Of a DNA stretch of 64,000 bases, positions 50,760 to 59,621 are shown in pieces (within the stretch, counting starts at the first letter, position 1; every line of letters begins with the position of its first letter). The DNA lies in assembly GCA_017620395.1 (NCBI GenBank), contig JAFZQJ010000012.1, positions 60,014 to 124,013 of the forward strand. The letters are read 5' to 3'. This DNA is from Clostridia bacterium. Lineage in GTDB: Bacteria > Bacillota > Clostridia > Oscillospirales > RGIG8002. The notes beneath the pieces were generated by a model that saw only the letters and a program-made list of their open reading frames with translations, was not told where the DNA came from and did no database searches. The position numbers and the translations under genes are program-made.

Positions 50760-53252
50760 ATGAAAAAGATACTTACGTTCATACTCGTGATTTCCCTGGT
50801 CGGAGCGCTTTTCACCGGGCTCTTCCCGATAGGAGCGTCCGCTGAAGGCGAAGACGAGCCGTATTACGAAGCCTTCGTTTCCACGAAGCTCACTGGCTTC
50901 CTCGCCTGGGGCACGATCGAGAAGACCGACGAAATGCCGGTCGGTATGACGATGGGCAACGGCGGCAGCATCAACAACAGCGATACCGGCGTTTTCACCA
51001 TCTATCCGAAGAAGGCGACGAAGGATAATATCTTCACCGCGCTTTCTCCGCTTGCGGACGGCTCGCTCGACGAAACCGTCACCGCTCTTGCCGGCAACCC
51101 CCTCTCGCTTCCGGACGGCGGCGGCACTGACCTCTCCGCTTTCGACGGCATTCGCGTACAGCTCAATTCAAAGAGCATCACGCAGAACATCACGCTGACC
51201 ATCGGCGCTCAGCACACCGATCACGACTTCACCGCCAGCGTCAAGTTCAAGTACGCCGACAGAGAAGCCAACAACAACATTTACGTCTTCTTCGACATCC
51301 CCGAGGATGAGGAGGAGCGGAAGAACTACAAGTATTTCGTAAACAGCGAAGACAGCACGGTCGGCATTACCGACGAACAGCTCGCCGAAGTCAACTACAT
51401 CTCCGTAGACGTCGGCAGAACGACCGTCAACACCGGATTCCTTACCATGACCGACCTTGCCTGCTTCAGCAAAGAAGGCGGCGTATCCTATACGAAGATA
51501 ATGGCCGACGGCGCTACGAAGCGCTGGGCCGAGTACACCTCCAGCTCGTGGAAGACCTTCAAGAAGGTCTACGACCAGGCGAAGGCCGCCACCAGCGCGA
51601 CTCAGAAGGAAAAGTTTGCCACTCAGCTCAAGGAAGCCATAGACCAGCTCGTTCCGCTGACCATTTCGAGCGTGGGACTGCCCGGCTTCGATAACTGGAC
51701 GGCGGAAGATCTCGCCAAGTCGTACACAAGCAACGGTACTCCGACGCTTATCTCCAACAAGGATAACCCCGAGGAGTACGAAAAGTTCGGCGCGGCGCTC
51801 TCCGATGAAGATATCGCGCAGGGCAAGGAAAAGAAGATGATCAAGGTCGTCGGCAAGAGCAAGGAGAACTCGGTCATATTCCAGAACTTCCGCCCCAACA
51901 CCACCAGCTTTACCAGAATGCCGTCCGATATTTTCGGAGCCAAGTCGCATACCGGCTACACCGGCATACGCTTCTACGTATCCTCTCCCGACTACGGCAA
52001 GTTCAAGAGATACGACAGTATGACCAAGACGACCACCGGTTTCAAGATCACCCTCGGCGGCAACGCCAACATAACGACCGCCTGCGAGCAGAGGATAACC
52101 ATTGACGGCGCGGGCAAGGGCGATCCCTACGTCATCACCTTCGACGGCCCCGGTTACGTTTACGTTCCGTTCTCCGAGCTTACCGGCGAGGAGAAGATGC
52201 CCAACCCCGGCTACATCTTCCAGTTTGAAGTCGTAATGCCCGACGACGGCGCGACCTTCTATCTCTCCGGATTCGAGTATTACAAGAAGGAGACCAACGA
52301 CAACGCGGTCAGCCTTTCCGAGCTTGCTCAGCTGATAGGCGAGGCGCAGAACGTCGATGAGTACGAATACAGCGCCGCCTCTATGAAGGCGCTCGACCGC
52401 GCGCTGCTTTCCGCGCAGACCACCTTCAACTCCTCCTCCGCCGAGGTCGAGGACGTCGACGCCGCCTGCAAGAAGCTCCGCACCGCGCTTGACGGACTTG
52501 AAAAGGGCGAGGTAAAGTACGTCAACCTCAACTCCTTCAAGAGCTGGGACAACATCACCGGCAACCCCGGTATCACCCTTGAGAACGCGGTCGCGAGCGT
52601 CACCGAAGACAAAGCGTTCATCAGCACCGAGTCGGATTTCGGGATTCGGTTCAAGCTGAACCGCGGCAAGACCAACTTCTCCTTCTCGAACTACAACGGC
52701 AACGCCGTTTACAACAACCCCTTCGGCAGCGAGTACAAGTACATCTCCGGCATCCGTATGTACGTCGTCGTTGAGAAGGAAGAGTACGCCAGCGGCAAAT
52801 ACCTGCAGCTCGCTCTGAGCAACGTCAACTACACCTGGGAGAGCTCGGCGACGAACTCCACCAAGACCTACCACGGACCCGACTGGTACTACTGGCAGAT
52901 CTCCGACATGGAGCTCGCTGAGAAGTATTCCGAGCTGAAGGTCCCCACCGCCTCCTTTGAGGAGCAGCTCGAGAACGAGCAGGCGATAATGAGCGGCAGT
53001 CATCCGATGATCCCCGCGCCCGACGCCTTCACGCTGTCGGTCAACGTTTCCGGCTCCACCTCAATCTACGTCTCCGACCTGCAGGCGTACCAGAAGCTCG
53101 ACGCCGACGGCAACCCCGAGGGCATGAACAGAAACTCCAAGACGGGCGATACAGGCAGAAACATGACTCTGACCTTCGCGTTCTCCGTCGCGGCGCTCAT
53201 CTCCGGATGCGGCCTCGTGCTGACGAATAAGAAAAGCAAAAAGCGTGCGTAA
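50760..53252 (+). CDS. Giant modular surface protein B, paralogue of A
   Basis: An 830-residue protein of the same build: signal peptide (about 1-28), three beta-rich modules with the strands FDGIRVQLN, GYTGIRFYVSS and ISGIRMYVVV, two FIVAR-like helical modules (WAEYTSSSWKTFKKVYDQAKAAT; YEYSAASMKALDRALLSAQTTF) and a C-terminal GDTGRN segment with a helix and KKSKKRA tail. Each beta module ends in a (V/L)SDLQAY or LSGFEYY strand. It starts 30 bp after protein A with AAGGAGG upstream, so both are made together. Function unknown; glycan binding is plausible. Confidence 0.75.
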   Translation: MKKILTFILVISLVGALFTGLFPIGASAEGEDEPYYEAFVSTKLTGFLAWGTIEKTDEMPVGMTMGNGGSINNSDTGVFTIYPKKATKDNIFTALSPLADGSLDETVTALAGNPLSLPDGGGTDLSAFDGIRVQLNSKSITQNITLTIGAQHTDHDFTASVKFKYADREANNNIYVFFDIPEDEEERKNYKYFVNSEDSTVGITDEQLAEVNYISVDVGRTTVNTGFLTMTDLACFSKEGGVSYTKIMADGATKRWAEYTSSSWKTFKKVYDQAKAATSATQKEKFATQLKEAIDQLVPLTISSVGLPGFDNWTAEDLAKSYTSNGTPTLISNKDNPEEYEKFGAALSDEDIAQGKEKKMIKVVGKSKENSVIFQNFRPNTTSFTRMPSDIFGAKSHTGYTGIRFYVSSPDYGKFKRYDSMTKTTTGFKITLGGNANITTACEQRITIDGAGKGDPYVITFDGPGYVYVPFSELTGEEKMPNPGYIFQFEVVMPDDGATFYLSGFEYYKKETNDNAVSLSELAQLIGEAQNVDEYEYSAASMKALDRALLSAQTTFNSSSAEVEDVDAACKKLRTALDGLEKGEVKYVNLNSFKSWDNITGNPGITLENAVASVTEDKAFISTESDFGIRFKLNRGKTNFSFSNYNGNAVYNNPFGSEYKYISGIRMYVVVEKEEYASGKYLQLALSNVNYTWESSATNSTKTYHGPDWYYWQISDMELAEKYSELKVPTASFEEQLENEQAIMSGSHPMIPAPDAFTLSVNVSGSTSIYVSDLQAYQKLDADGNPEGMNRNSKTGDTGRNMTLTFAFSVAALISGCGLVLTNKKSKKRA

Positions 53253-53266
53253 CGCTTAAACGGACG

Positions 53267-53301
53267 AATCCGGCTGAAGCATGTCTTCAGCCGGATTTTG
53301 T
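53267..53301 (+). terminator. Terminator after surface protein B
   Basis: A 13-bp stem (53267-53279 with 53285-53297, AATCCGGCTGAAG/CTTCAGCCGGATT) followed by TTGTTT. Confidence 0.88.
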
Positions 53302-53375
53302 TTGCCGTATTCAGCAGCGCATACGGAAAAAGCCGCCGTAAAACGGCGGCAATTTCCGGAAAGGAGCCAATGACT

Positions 53376-53618
53376 ATGAAAAGCAACAACAGCGAAATCA
53401 AAACGCCCGAATTCAAAGCGGGCAGATACAGACACTTCAAGGGCGGGGAATACCGCGCCCTTTTCGTCGCGAAAAACTCCGAAACGCTCGAGGACGAGGT
53501 CGTCTATCAGGCGCTTTACGGCGAGGGCGGCTACTGGGTGAGACCGCTCTCGATGTGGAACGAGACCGTCGAGCGCGACGGAAAGACCTTCAAGCGTTTT
53601 ACCTATATAGGCGAATAG
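53376..53618 (+). CDS. DUF1653 family protein
   Basis: An 80-residue protein. FKAGRYRHFKGGEYRALFVAKNSETLEDEVVYQALYGEGGYWVRPLSMWNE matches the DUF1653 pattern YRHFKGxxYxVL...SETxExxVVYxxLYG...WVRPLxMF. The family is small, cytoplasmic and of unknown function. ATG 53376 is chosen over ATG 53370 because AAGGAG is 9 bp upstream. It sits alone between a terminator and converging minus-strand genes. Confidence 0.9.
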   Translation: MKSNNSEIKTPEFKAGRYRHFKGGEYRALFVAKNSETLEDEVVYQALYGEGGYWVRPLSMWNETVERDGKTFKRFTYIGE

Positions 53619-53622
53619 CGCG

Positions 53623-53772
53623 TCAGAACTCGTCTTCGAATTCCTCAAACTCGTCAAACTCATCAAGTACGTCGAGTTTGTTGCGTTCCTCTTCCTCTTC
53701 GTCGAGCATCATCTCGAAAAGGATAAAATCTTCGAAGTCAAACCCGTCGCCGTTTCCGAAAAAGAAACCCAT
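53623..53772 (-). CDS. Highly acidic 49-residue protein
   Basis: A small protein starting MGFFFGNGDGFDFEDF and ending in an Asp/Glu/Phe-rich tail (DEFDEFEEFEDEF), with a run of five Glu in the middle. AAGGAGG is perfectly spaced (8 bp) before ATG 53772, so expression is likely. It is last in a minus-strand group of three small genes. No family recognised. Aromatic residues spaced in an acidic tail resemble nucleic-acid-mimic or protein-interaction tails, which is only a suggestion. Confidence 0.6.
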   Translation of the reverse strand: MGFFFGNGDGFDFEDFILFEMMLDEEEEERNKLDVLDEFDEFEEFEDEF

Positions 53773-53797
53773 GGAATTATCCTCCTTAAACCGTTTG

Positions 53798-54247
53798 TCA
53801 GAACGGCAGCTTGCCGTCCGGACCGAAAAAGAAATCGTCGTAATCTTCCGTATCGGAGCCGTCCCCGGAGTCCGGATCGAAATCGTCATCCTCGCCGTCC
53901 GCGCCGCAGTCGAGCGCGTCGAGCAGCTCGCCGAATATGGCGTTCAGCCGCTCCGTCAGTTCTTCCCTTTCGGCCTCGCTTTCGCGCGCGCGGCCGAAAG
54001 CGCGGTCGGCGTTGCGGGTGAACCTCCTGAACGCGCCGCGCGTTTCCGAAGGGCCGTTGACGTCGTTGAACAAATCTTCAAGCAGGTCGTGCCTGTCGAC
54101 CAGCTCGGAAAAATCGGCGTCGTCATCCGTATCCAGGACGTCGTTGTAATAAGTGAGGATCCCGTAGATCAGCATATTTGCCGCCGCGCGGCAGGAATCC
54201 TCGGTGTAGCGCACGCGTTTTCCGTTCTCATCATTCTTTCTTATCAT
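53798..54247 (-). CDS. Acidic helical protein of unknown function
   Basis: A 149-residue soluble protein. The first 100 residues are helical and charged (SCRAAANMLIYGILTYYNDVL, then ESEAEREELTERLNAIFGELLDAL). The last 35 are almost all Asp/Glu/Gly followed by DFFFGPDGKLPF. That FFFG turn in an acidic tail recalls MGFFFGNGDG of the next gene. GGAGG 7 bp before ATG 54247. No recognised family. Confidence 0.65.
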   Translation of the reverse strand: MIRKNDENGKRVRYTEDSCRAAANMLIYGILTYYNDVLDTDDDADFSELVDRHDLLEDLFNDVNGPSETRGAFRRFTRNADRAFGRARESEAEREELTERLNAIFGELLDALDCGADGEDDDFDPDSGDGSDTEDYDDFFFGPDGKLPF

Positions 54248-54269
54248 AATTCAACCTCCATATAAAAAT

Positions 54270-54449
54270 CTATTTGCCGAAGATGAGATCGATGAACCAA
54301 TAAACCATAATAGCAATCGCAACGAACTTCCAGAAGCCGTAGGAGCAGCCGGGACATCCGCCTCGCGGCGGATCGCTGCGCGAAAACCGTTCCGTTTGCT
54401 CCATTTCCCACATTTCGTCAATACTGTCGTCTATGTCGCGAAAGTCCAT
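54270..54449 (-). CDS. 59-residue tail-anchored membrane protein
   Basis: The frame reads MDFRDIDDSIDEMWEMEQTERF, a PPRGGCPGCSYG linker with a CPGC motif, then one hydrophobic helix (FWKFVAIAIMVYWFIDLIF) and a final GK. It is short enough to be missed by length filters. It heads the minus-strand group of small acidic proteins and is preceded by a promoter that carries the same 20-bp element as the LRR gene at 16846. The CxxC pair may be redox-active or bind metal. No family recognised. Confidence 0.62.
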   Translation of the reverse strand: MDFRDIDDSIDEMWEMEQTERFSRSDPPRGGCPGCSYGFWKFVAIAIMVYWFIDLIFGK

Positions 54450-54490
54450 ATCCCGCCCCCGTTCATCCGTCCTGCCTATTTTACGCGTAT

Positions 54491-54523
54491 ATGATAGCGC
54501 ATACGGTGTCCCATAAACAGGAC
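54491..54523 (-). promoter_or_regulatory. Promoter with shared GTCC-TGTTT-GGACACCG element, copy B
   Basis: On the minus strand 54523-54504 read GTCCTGTTT, three variable bases, GGACACCG, and seven bases later TATCAT (54496-54491). This is the same spacing as the copy at 16912-16880. Confidence 0.62.
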
Positions 54524-54549
54524 TTTACAGGTTTTTTTGAAATAAAGCA

Positions 54550-54580
54550 AAAAATAACGACCGCTCGTGCGGCCGTTATT
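54550..54580 (-). terminator. Terminator after the 54974 gene
   Basis: Minus-strand AATAACGGCCGC, ACGA loop, GCGGTCGTTATT, then TTTTG. Confidence 0.85.
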
Positions 54581-54602
54581 CGTTTCAATGGGATTGCGCG
54601 GG

Positions 54603-54974
54603 TTACTGCTGGGGCGTCTGCTGTTTGTTTTGTGCGGAGTAATAGACGTTCTGCGCGATGTTGGAAACGCGGTTGAGCATTTCCTCGTTGGACTGCTTGA
54701 GCTCCGAGACGTTGTCGACCATATCGCCGAAGCCGTAGAGCATGAAGCTCGATACCCACGCGAGCAGGGGGAGCAGCACGAGCAGGATGATGCCGGCGAT
54801 GATCAGAGCCATGCCGCTGACGAAGCTGGTGGAGCCGTTGCTGCTGACGGTAATGCCGCTTCCAGCGGCGCCGACGGCGATAAGGGAGAGTCCGGAGATG
54901 ATGCCGCCGATTATGCCGATCCAGCATACCACCTTCGCGAGCGTTTTGATTTTCTTGCCGATGTTGTTGAACAT
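54603..54974 (-). CDS. Small membrane protein with C-terminal helical tail
   Basis: A 123-residue protein with two helices (about 14-38 and 50-78) joined by a Ser/Gly/Thr loop, then a Gln/Asn-rich amphipathic tail (NVSELKQSNEEMLNRVSNIAQNVYYSAQNKQQTPQQ) that could form a coiled coil. Similar small proteins with GxxxG-rich helices are common in Clostridia without known role. AAGGAGG precedes ATG 54974. It has its own terminator downstream and lies 39 bp after the alpha/beta hydrolase stop. Confidence 0.7.
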   Translation of the reverse strand: MFNNIGKKIKTLAKVVCWIGIIGGIISGLSLIAVGAAGSGITVSSNGSTSFVSGMALIIAGIILLVLLPLLAWVSSFMLYGFGDMVDNVSELKQSNEEMLNRVSNIAQNVYYSAQNKQQTPQQ

Positions 54975-55013
54975 TCTGATTTCCTCCTTATTGATTATTA
55001 TTCACTGAAACGG

Positions 55014-55934
55014 TTATTTCCGTGTTGCGAACTCGAGTATATCTGCGGTCGCTTCGCCGCGGCAGGTGTCGTTGAGTATCTCGTGGCGGCAGTTTTCGTA
55101 GAGCTTCATCTCGACCTGCGCGCCCTCCGCCTTCAGCATATCGTAAACCGCGGTAACGCCCTTGCCGTAGTCGCCGACGGGGTCTTCGGAACCGGATACG
55201 AGCAGTATCGGCAGGGATTTATCTATATTTCTGAACCACTTTTTGGCGTTGCAGAAGGAAGTCAGGCGCATCAGGTCCTGATACGCGCTGACCGTGAAGC
55301 GGAAGGTGCAGAACTTATCCTGCGAGTAGGTCGCGCGGACGCCTGCGTCCTTCGTCAGCCAGCTGCGCGGGTCGTTTTCGCCGGCGAAGCGGTCGTTATA
55401 CTTACCGAAGGCGAGCTTTTCCGCGAGGCCGGAATAGGCGTGTCCGCCCTTAAAGAACTTCATCATTCCCATCATCGCGGCGCCTGCCTTCGCGGCGGGA
55501 TTCGGGCCGCCGGTGCCCATTACGACGAGGCGGTCGGGGATAAACGTCGTCTCGGCCGCGGTGCGGACTATGAAAGAGCCCATGCTGTGTCCGAGCAGGA
55601 CGTAACGCAGACCGTCGCCGTACTCCTTCTTCATCGCGTCTGCGAATTCGGCGACGTCCTGCGCGAGCAGCTTCCAGCCGTTTTTCTTCGCGATATAGCC
55701 GAGCTCGGAGTCGTCCTTCGCGGTGCGGCCGTGCCCGAGGTGGTCGTAGCCGAAGCAGACGAAGCCGGCTTCCGCGGCGGCGCGCATGAAGGCGTCGTAG
55801 CGCCCGATGTGCTCGGTCATCCCGTGCACGACGTGAAAAAGCCCCTTAGTTTCGCCTTCCGGCAGATAGACCTTGCCGGCAAGCTCGTGGATCCCGTCGC
55901 ATGACGGGACTTTTTTCTCTATAACGCTGATCAT
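55014..55934 (-). CDS. Alpha/beta hydrolase (monoacylglycerol lipase/lysophospholipase-like)
   Basis: A 306-residue cytoplasmic hydrolase of the Hydrolase_4 group. FHVVHGMTEHIGRYDAFMRAAAEAGF is the family's early motif, the nucleophile elbow is GHSMGSF near residue 115, the acid is in LVSGSEDPVGDYGKG near 240 and the base in NCRHEILND near 280. It likely cleaves lipid esters. It lies 38 bp downstream of glpK on the same strand, so glycerol released from lipids could feed directly into glycerol phosphate. AGGCATG at its start offers a weak ribosome binding site. Confidence 0.88.
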   Translation of the reverse strand: MISVIEKKVPSCDGIHELAGKVYLPEGETKGLFHVVHGMTEHIGRYDAFMRAAAEAGFVCFGYDHLGHGRTAKDDSELGYIAKKNGWKLLAQDVAEFADAMKKEYGDGLRYVLLGHSMGSFIVRTAAETTFIPDRLVVMGTGGPNPAAKAGAAMMGMMKFFKGGHAYSGLAEKLAFGKYNDRFAGENDPRSWLTKDAGVRATYSQDKFCTFRFTVSAYQDLMRLTSFCNAKKWFRNIDKSLPILLVSGSEDPVGDYGKGVTAVYDMLKAEGAQVEMKLYENCRHEILNDTCRGEATADILEFATRK

Positions 55935-55972
55935 ATCATGCCTCCCGTTTTATCGGTTTGAAACCGGGTATA

Positions 55973-57460
55973 TCAGTTTTTATCGAACGAACGGCACGCG
56001 GCTACGGCGCGTTTCCAGCCGTCGAGCAGGCGCGAACGTTCGTCTTCGCTCATGGCGGGGGAGTATCGCGTTCCGCTGCCGAGTTTTTCCTTGATTGCGG
56101 AGCGGTCGCGCCACACTCCGGCAGCGAGTCCCGCGAGCAGTGCCGCGCCGAGCGCGGTCGCCTCCGGCGACGGCGGGAGCAGTACGTCCACGCCGGATAT
56201 GTCCGCCTGGAACTGCATCAGGAAGCGGTTCTGCGAAGCGCCTCCGTCCGCCTTCAGGCAGGTCAGCGGAAGGCCGGCTTCGCGAAGCACGCGGATGAGG
56301 TCGTCCGTCTGGTAGGCGATGGATTCGAGCGCGGCTCGGCAGAGCACGGCGCCGTCGGTGCCGCGGGTCAAGCCGAAGAGCGCGCCGCGCGCCCGCATAT
56401 CCCAGTAAGGCGCGCCGAGCCCGACGAACGCGGGCACGAGGTAGACGCCTCCGTTATCCGGCACGCTGAACGCGAGTTTTTCGCTGTCCGCGGATTGTTC
56501 GATCACGCGCAGCTCGTCGCGGAGCCACTGTATCGCCGCGCCTCCGACGAAGATGCTGCCCTCGATCGCGAACTGCCGCGGAGCGCCCTTTTCGCCCGCG
56601 GCGGCGGTGACGATGAGGCCGTTTTTCACGTCCGGCCGCGTCTCGCCGACGTTGGCGAGCAGGAAGCAGCCGGTGCCGTAGGTGTTCTTCGCCTCGCCGG
56701 ATTCGAAGCAGCCCTGCCCGAAGAGCGCGGACTGCTGATCGCCCGCGATGCCGCAGACGGGCACCTGCGTTCCCATAACGTCGGTATAGCCGTAGACCTC
56801 GCCGCTGCTGCGCACTTCCGGCAGTATGCAGGCGGGTATGTCGAGCGCTTGGAGCAGTCCTTCGTCCCAGCGGTCGGCTGAAATATCATATAGCATCGTG
56901 CGCGAAGCGTTTGTGCGGTCGGTGGCGTGCACCTTGCCGCCGGTGAGCTTCCAGAGCAGCCAGCAGTCGACGGTGCCGAAGAGCAGCTCGCCGCGCTCCG
57001 CGCGTTCACGGGCGCGGGGAACGTTGTCGAGTATCCATTTGAGCTTGGTGCCGCTGAAATAGGCGTCTATGCGCAGTCCGGTCTTCTCCGCGACGTAGTC
57101 GCCGAGCCCCTCCGCCTGCAGCCTTTCGCAGACGTCCGCCGTGCGGCGGCACTGCCATACGATCGCGTTGCAGACCGGCTCGCCTGTGCGTTTGTCCCAG
57201 ACTACGGTGGTTTCGCGCTGGTTCGTGATTCCGACGGCGGCGATGTCGTCGGGGGAGACTCCGCTTTTCGCGACGCACTCCGTCATAGAGGCATACTGCT
57301 TTGCGTATATCTCCACCGCGTCGTGCTCTACCCAGCCGGCGCGGGGATAGATCTGAGTGAATTCGTGCTGCGCTATCGCGACCGCGCGGCATTCCTCGTC
57401 GAAGAGGACAGCGCGTGCGCTTGTCGTGCCTTCGTCGAGCGCGAGAACGTATTTCATCAT
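55973..57460 (-). CDS. glpK: Glycerol kinase
   Basis: A 495-residue FGGY-family kinase that phosphorylates glycerol to sn-glycerol 3-phosphate. [19 protein letters not shown] at the start, [39 protein letters not shown] and [13 protein letters not shown] match GlpK; the C-terminal ATP domain contains [13 protein letters not shown] and [22 protein letters not shown] 57460 (or 57457, adjacent) follows AAAGGCGG. It shares a minus-strand unit with the lipase-like hydrolase. No transporter GlpF is near. Confidence 0.95.
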   Translation of the reverse strand: MMKYVLALDEGTTSARAVLFDEECRAVAIAQHEFTQIYPRAGWVEHDAVEIYAKQYASMTECVAKSGVSPDDIAAVGITNQRETTVVWDKRTGEPVCNAIVWQCRRTADVCERLQAEGLGDYVAEKTGLRIDAYFSGTKLKWILDNVPRARERAERGELLFGTVDCWLLWKLTGGKVHATDRTNASRTMLYDISADRWDEGLLQALDIPACILPEVRSSGEVYGYTDVMGTQVPVCGIAGDQQSALFGQGCFESGEAKNTYGTGCFLLANVGETRPDVKNGLIVTAAAGEKGAPRQFAIEGSIFVGGAAIQWLRDELRVIEQSADSEKLAFSVPDNGGVYLVPAFVGLGAPYWDMRARGALFGLTRGTDGAVLCRAALESIAYQTDDLIRVLREAGLPLTCLKADGGASQNRFLMQFQADISGVDVLLPPSPEATALGAALLAGLAAGVWRDRSAIKEKLGSGTRYSPAMSEDERSRLLDGWKRAVAACRSFDKN

Positions 57461-57484
57461 ACGGCACCGCCTTTCATAATAATA

Positions 57485-57513
57485 ATTGTAGCATATAATA
57501 CGGAAAAACGCAA
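57485..57513 (-). promoter_or_regulatory. Sigma-A-type promoter for glpK
   Basis: Minus-strand TTGCGT (57513-57508) and TACAAT (57490-57485) with 17-bp spacing. Confidence 0.78.
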
Positions 57514-57528
57514 GGAGCATAATAACAC

Positions 57529-57557
57529 TTGCAATATTGACGTTTGTGATATATAAT
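57529..57557 (+). promoter_or_regulatory. Sigma-A-type promoter for the GT2-GtrA gene
   Basis: TTGCAA at 57529-57534 and TATAAT at 57552-57557, 17 bp apart, divergent from the glpK promoter. Confidence 0.82.
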
Positions 57558-57594
57558 ATATATTGGATGTTTGCGAAGAAGACGGAGATGTAAA

Positions 57595-58656
57595 ATGAAG
57601 AACATATCCATCGTGATACCGAGCCTGGACCCCGACGAAAAGCTTGTCGAGGTCGTTCGCGGACTGCGCGGAGCGGGCTTTGAGGATATATTGATAGTAA
57701 ACGACGGCTCCGCCGCCGAGACCCTTCGTTTTTACGACGAGGCGGCGGCGGAAGGCGGTGTGACGCTGTTGACTCACGAGGAAAACCGCGGCAAGGGCAG
57801 CGCCCTTAAGACCGCGATAAAGTGGCTTACGGAAAACCGGCCGGATATAGACGGCGCCGTTACCGCCGACAGCGACGGCCAGCACACGGTCGAAGACATA
57901 ACCGCCGTCGCGCATGAGCTCGCCGCGCATCCGGACAGTATCGTTATGGGCTGCCGCGACTTTAACTCTAAGGACGTTCCCGCCCGCAGCCGCTTCGGCA
58001 ACAAGGCGACGCGCACGGTGCTGCGTATGTCCACCGGCCTGCGCATAACCGATACTCAGACGGGGCTGCGCGGACTTCCCGCCTGCCGTTTCGCGGAGCT
58101 GCTCGGGATAGACGGCGAGCGCTACGAATTCGAGATGAACGCGCTCGTATACGCGGGCAAAAACGGCATACCGATCCGCGAGGTGCCGATAAAGACAGTG
58201 TATATAAACGGCAATGTCGGGTCGAAGTTCCGCGTCGTCGCGGACTCGGTGCGCATCTACCGCGTCTTCGCGTTCACGCTGAACTCGGTGCTTTCGACGC
58301 TGCTTGAGCTTACTATATTCACGCTTCTCAACTGGCTGCTCGATATGACCGGCGTACCGACCTCGGTAAAGCTGCTCATTTCGACGGTCATCTCGCGTGT
58401 CTGCTCGTCGATAGTCAACTATACGATAAACAAAAAGGCCGTCTTCCGCAGCGGCGGAAAAGCAAGCATGCGCCGTTACTATACGATGTGGCTCTGCCAG
58501 ATGGGCTCTTCCTACGGGCTCGTCTACCTCTTCGTGAGGCTGACGGGCGCGACCGGAATGCTGAAAACCGTCGTGAAGATGGCGGTCGATACGACGCTCT
58601 TCTTCGTGGGCTACTTCGTCCAGAAAAACTGGGTTTTCAAAGACGACGACAACTAA
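57595..58656 (+). CDS. Family 2 glycosyltransferase fused to GtrA-like membrane domain
   Basis: A 353-residue protein. The N-terminal GT-A domain (about 1-215) starts [13 protein letters not shown] and carries the DSDGQH metal-binding motif near residue 93, as in dolichol-phosphate-mannose synthase-like enzymes. The C-terminal part (about 225-350) has four helices with the GtrA/DPMS_TM pattern ([33 protein letters not shown]). It would load a hexose on a polyprenyl phosphate and help flip it for envelope glycosylation. ATG 57595 has ACGGAG upstream and its own promoter. Confidence 0.9.
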   Translation: MKNISIVIPSLDPDEKLVEVVRGLRGAGFEDILIVNDGSAAETLRFYDEAAAEGGVTLLTHEENRGKGSALKTAIKWLTENRPDIDGAVTADSDGQHTVEDITAVAHELAAHPDSIVMGCRDFNSKDVPARSRFGNKATRTVLRMSTGLRITDTQTGLRGLPACRFAELLGIDGERYEFEMNALVYAGKNGIPIREVPIKTVYINGNVGSKFRVVADSVRIYRVFAFTLNSVLSTLLELTIFTLLNWLLDMTGVPTSVKLLISTVISRVCSSIVNYTINKKAVFRSGGKASMRRYYTMWLCQMGSSYGLVYLFVRLTGATGMLKTVVKMAVDTTLFFVGYFVQKNWVFKDDDN

Positions 58657-58694
58657 GCGATAAATAAACCGATATAAAAACGGAGGAAATACAA

Positions 58695-59600
58695 ATGAAA
58701 AAACACCTGACAAGAATCCTTTGCTTCGCGCTCGCGCTGCTGACGCTCGCGTTCTGCTGCAGCTGCGGCGAGAAAGAAGAAAGCGTTATGCCCGATCCGC
58801 AGGACGTCGCGCCGGTCTTCGAGCCGGTCGCGGCTCATATGACCGACCTTGCGTACGTCGGCGGCGGACTGGTCTCCTTCAAGGACGCTGCGACCGACAA
58901 GCTCGGCCTTATCAATTCAAAAGGCGAAACGGTCGTCGAGGCGGAGTATTCGAAGGTCAAATACTGCGCGATGCAGCTCTTCTTCGTGCTGACGAAGCCG
59001 GACGGCAGCGAATGCACCTATAATCCGGAAGACAAGTCCTACACAGACGGCAACCTCTGCGCCCACGGCGGCCCCGCGACCTTCGTCTGGGACGCCGCGA
59101 ATCAGCAGGCGGTCTACTATGAAGTCGACGCCTACCCCGTTCCGGAGGAGGATCTTCCCGCGGAGGGCAAGGCTGAGATAATCTTCGACCTTAACACCCG
59201 CAAGGTCGGCCTCGTCGGTCACGACGGCAAGCTTATCGTCGAGCCGATATACGATGAAGGTCTGCCCTTCGCCAACGGCGTCGCCGCCGTGAAGAAGGAC
59301 GGCAAGTGGGGCTACGTCGATATGCACGGCACGGTGGTAGTAGGCTTCTACTACGACGACGCCTACGTCGGAGCCGCCTGCACCGACCTCGGTCAGGATA
59401 TGCCTTACGACGCGGACGCTAACGGAATGATCGTCCTCAATCACGACGGGCTTTACGGAATCTACAACAGCGCCGGCGATATCGTCTGCGCCTTCCAGTA
59501 CAGGGATCTGATCCCGTTCGGCGACGGTAACTACGCCGCGCTCACGATGAACGGCGAATGGAAGCTCGGCAATATCGGCGGCGTTTCCACGCCGAACTGA
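58695..59600 (+). CDS. WG-repeat lipoprotein
   Basis: A 301-residue exported lipoprotein. The signal MKKHLTRILCFALALLTLAFCCSC gives the lipobox cysteine near residue 24. The rest consists of WG-type beta repeats: KLGLINSKGETVVEAEYSKV, KVGLVGHDGKLIVEPIYDEG, KWGYVDMHGTVVVGFYYDDA and LYGIYNSAGDIVCAFQYRDL. Such repeats form beta-propeller-like or solenoid surfaces for binding. The partner is unknown. ACGGAGG is 8 bp before ATG; it lies 38 bp after the GT2-GtrA gene. Confidence 0.88.
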   Translation: MKKHLTRILCFALALLTLAFCCSCGEKEESVMPDPQDVAPVFEPVAAHMTDLAYVGGGLVSFKDAATDKLGLINSKGETVVEAEYSKVKYCAMQLFFVLTKPDGSECTYNPEDKSYTDGNLCAHGGPATFVWDAANQQAVYYEVDAYPVPEEDLPAEGKAEIIFDLNTRKVGLVGHDGKLIVEPIYDEGLPFANGVAAVKKDGKWGYVDMHGTVVVGFYYDDAYVGAACTDLGQDMPYDADANGMIVLNHDGLYGIYNSAGDIVCAFQYRDLIPFGDGNYAALTMNGEWKLGNIGGVSTPN

Positions 59601-59621
59601 TAAGCGAAAGGGAACGGCTGA

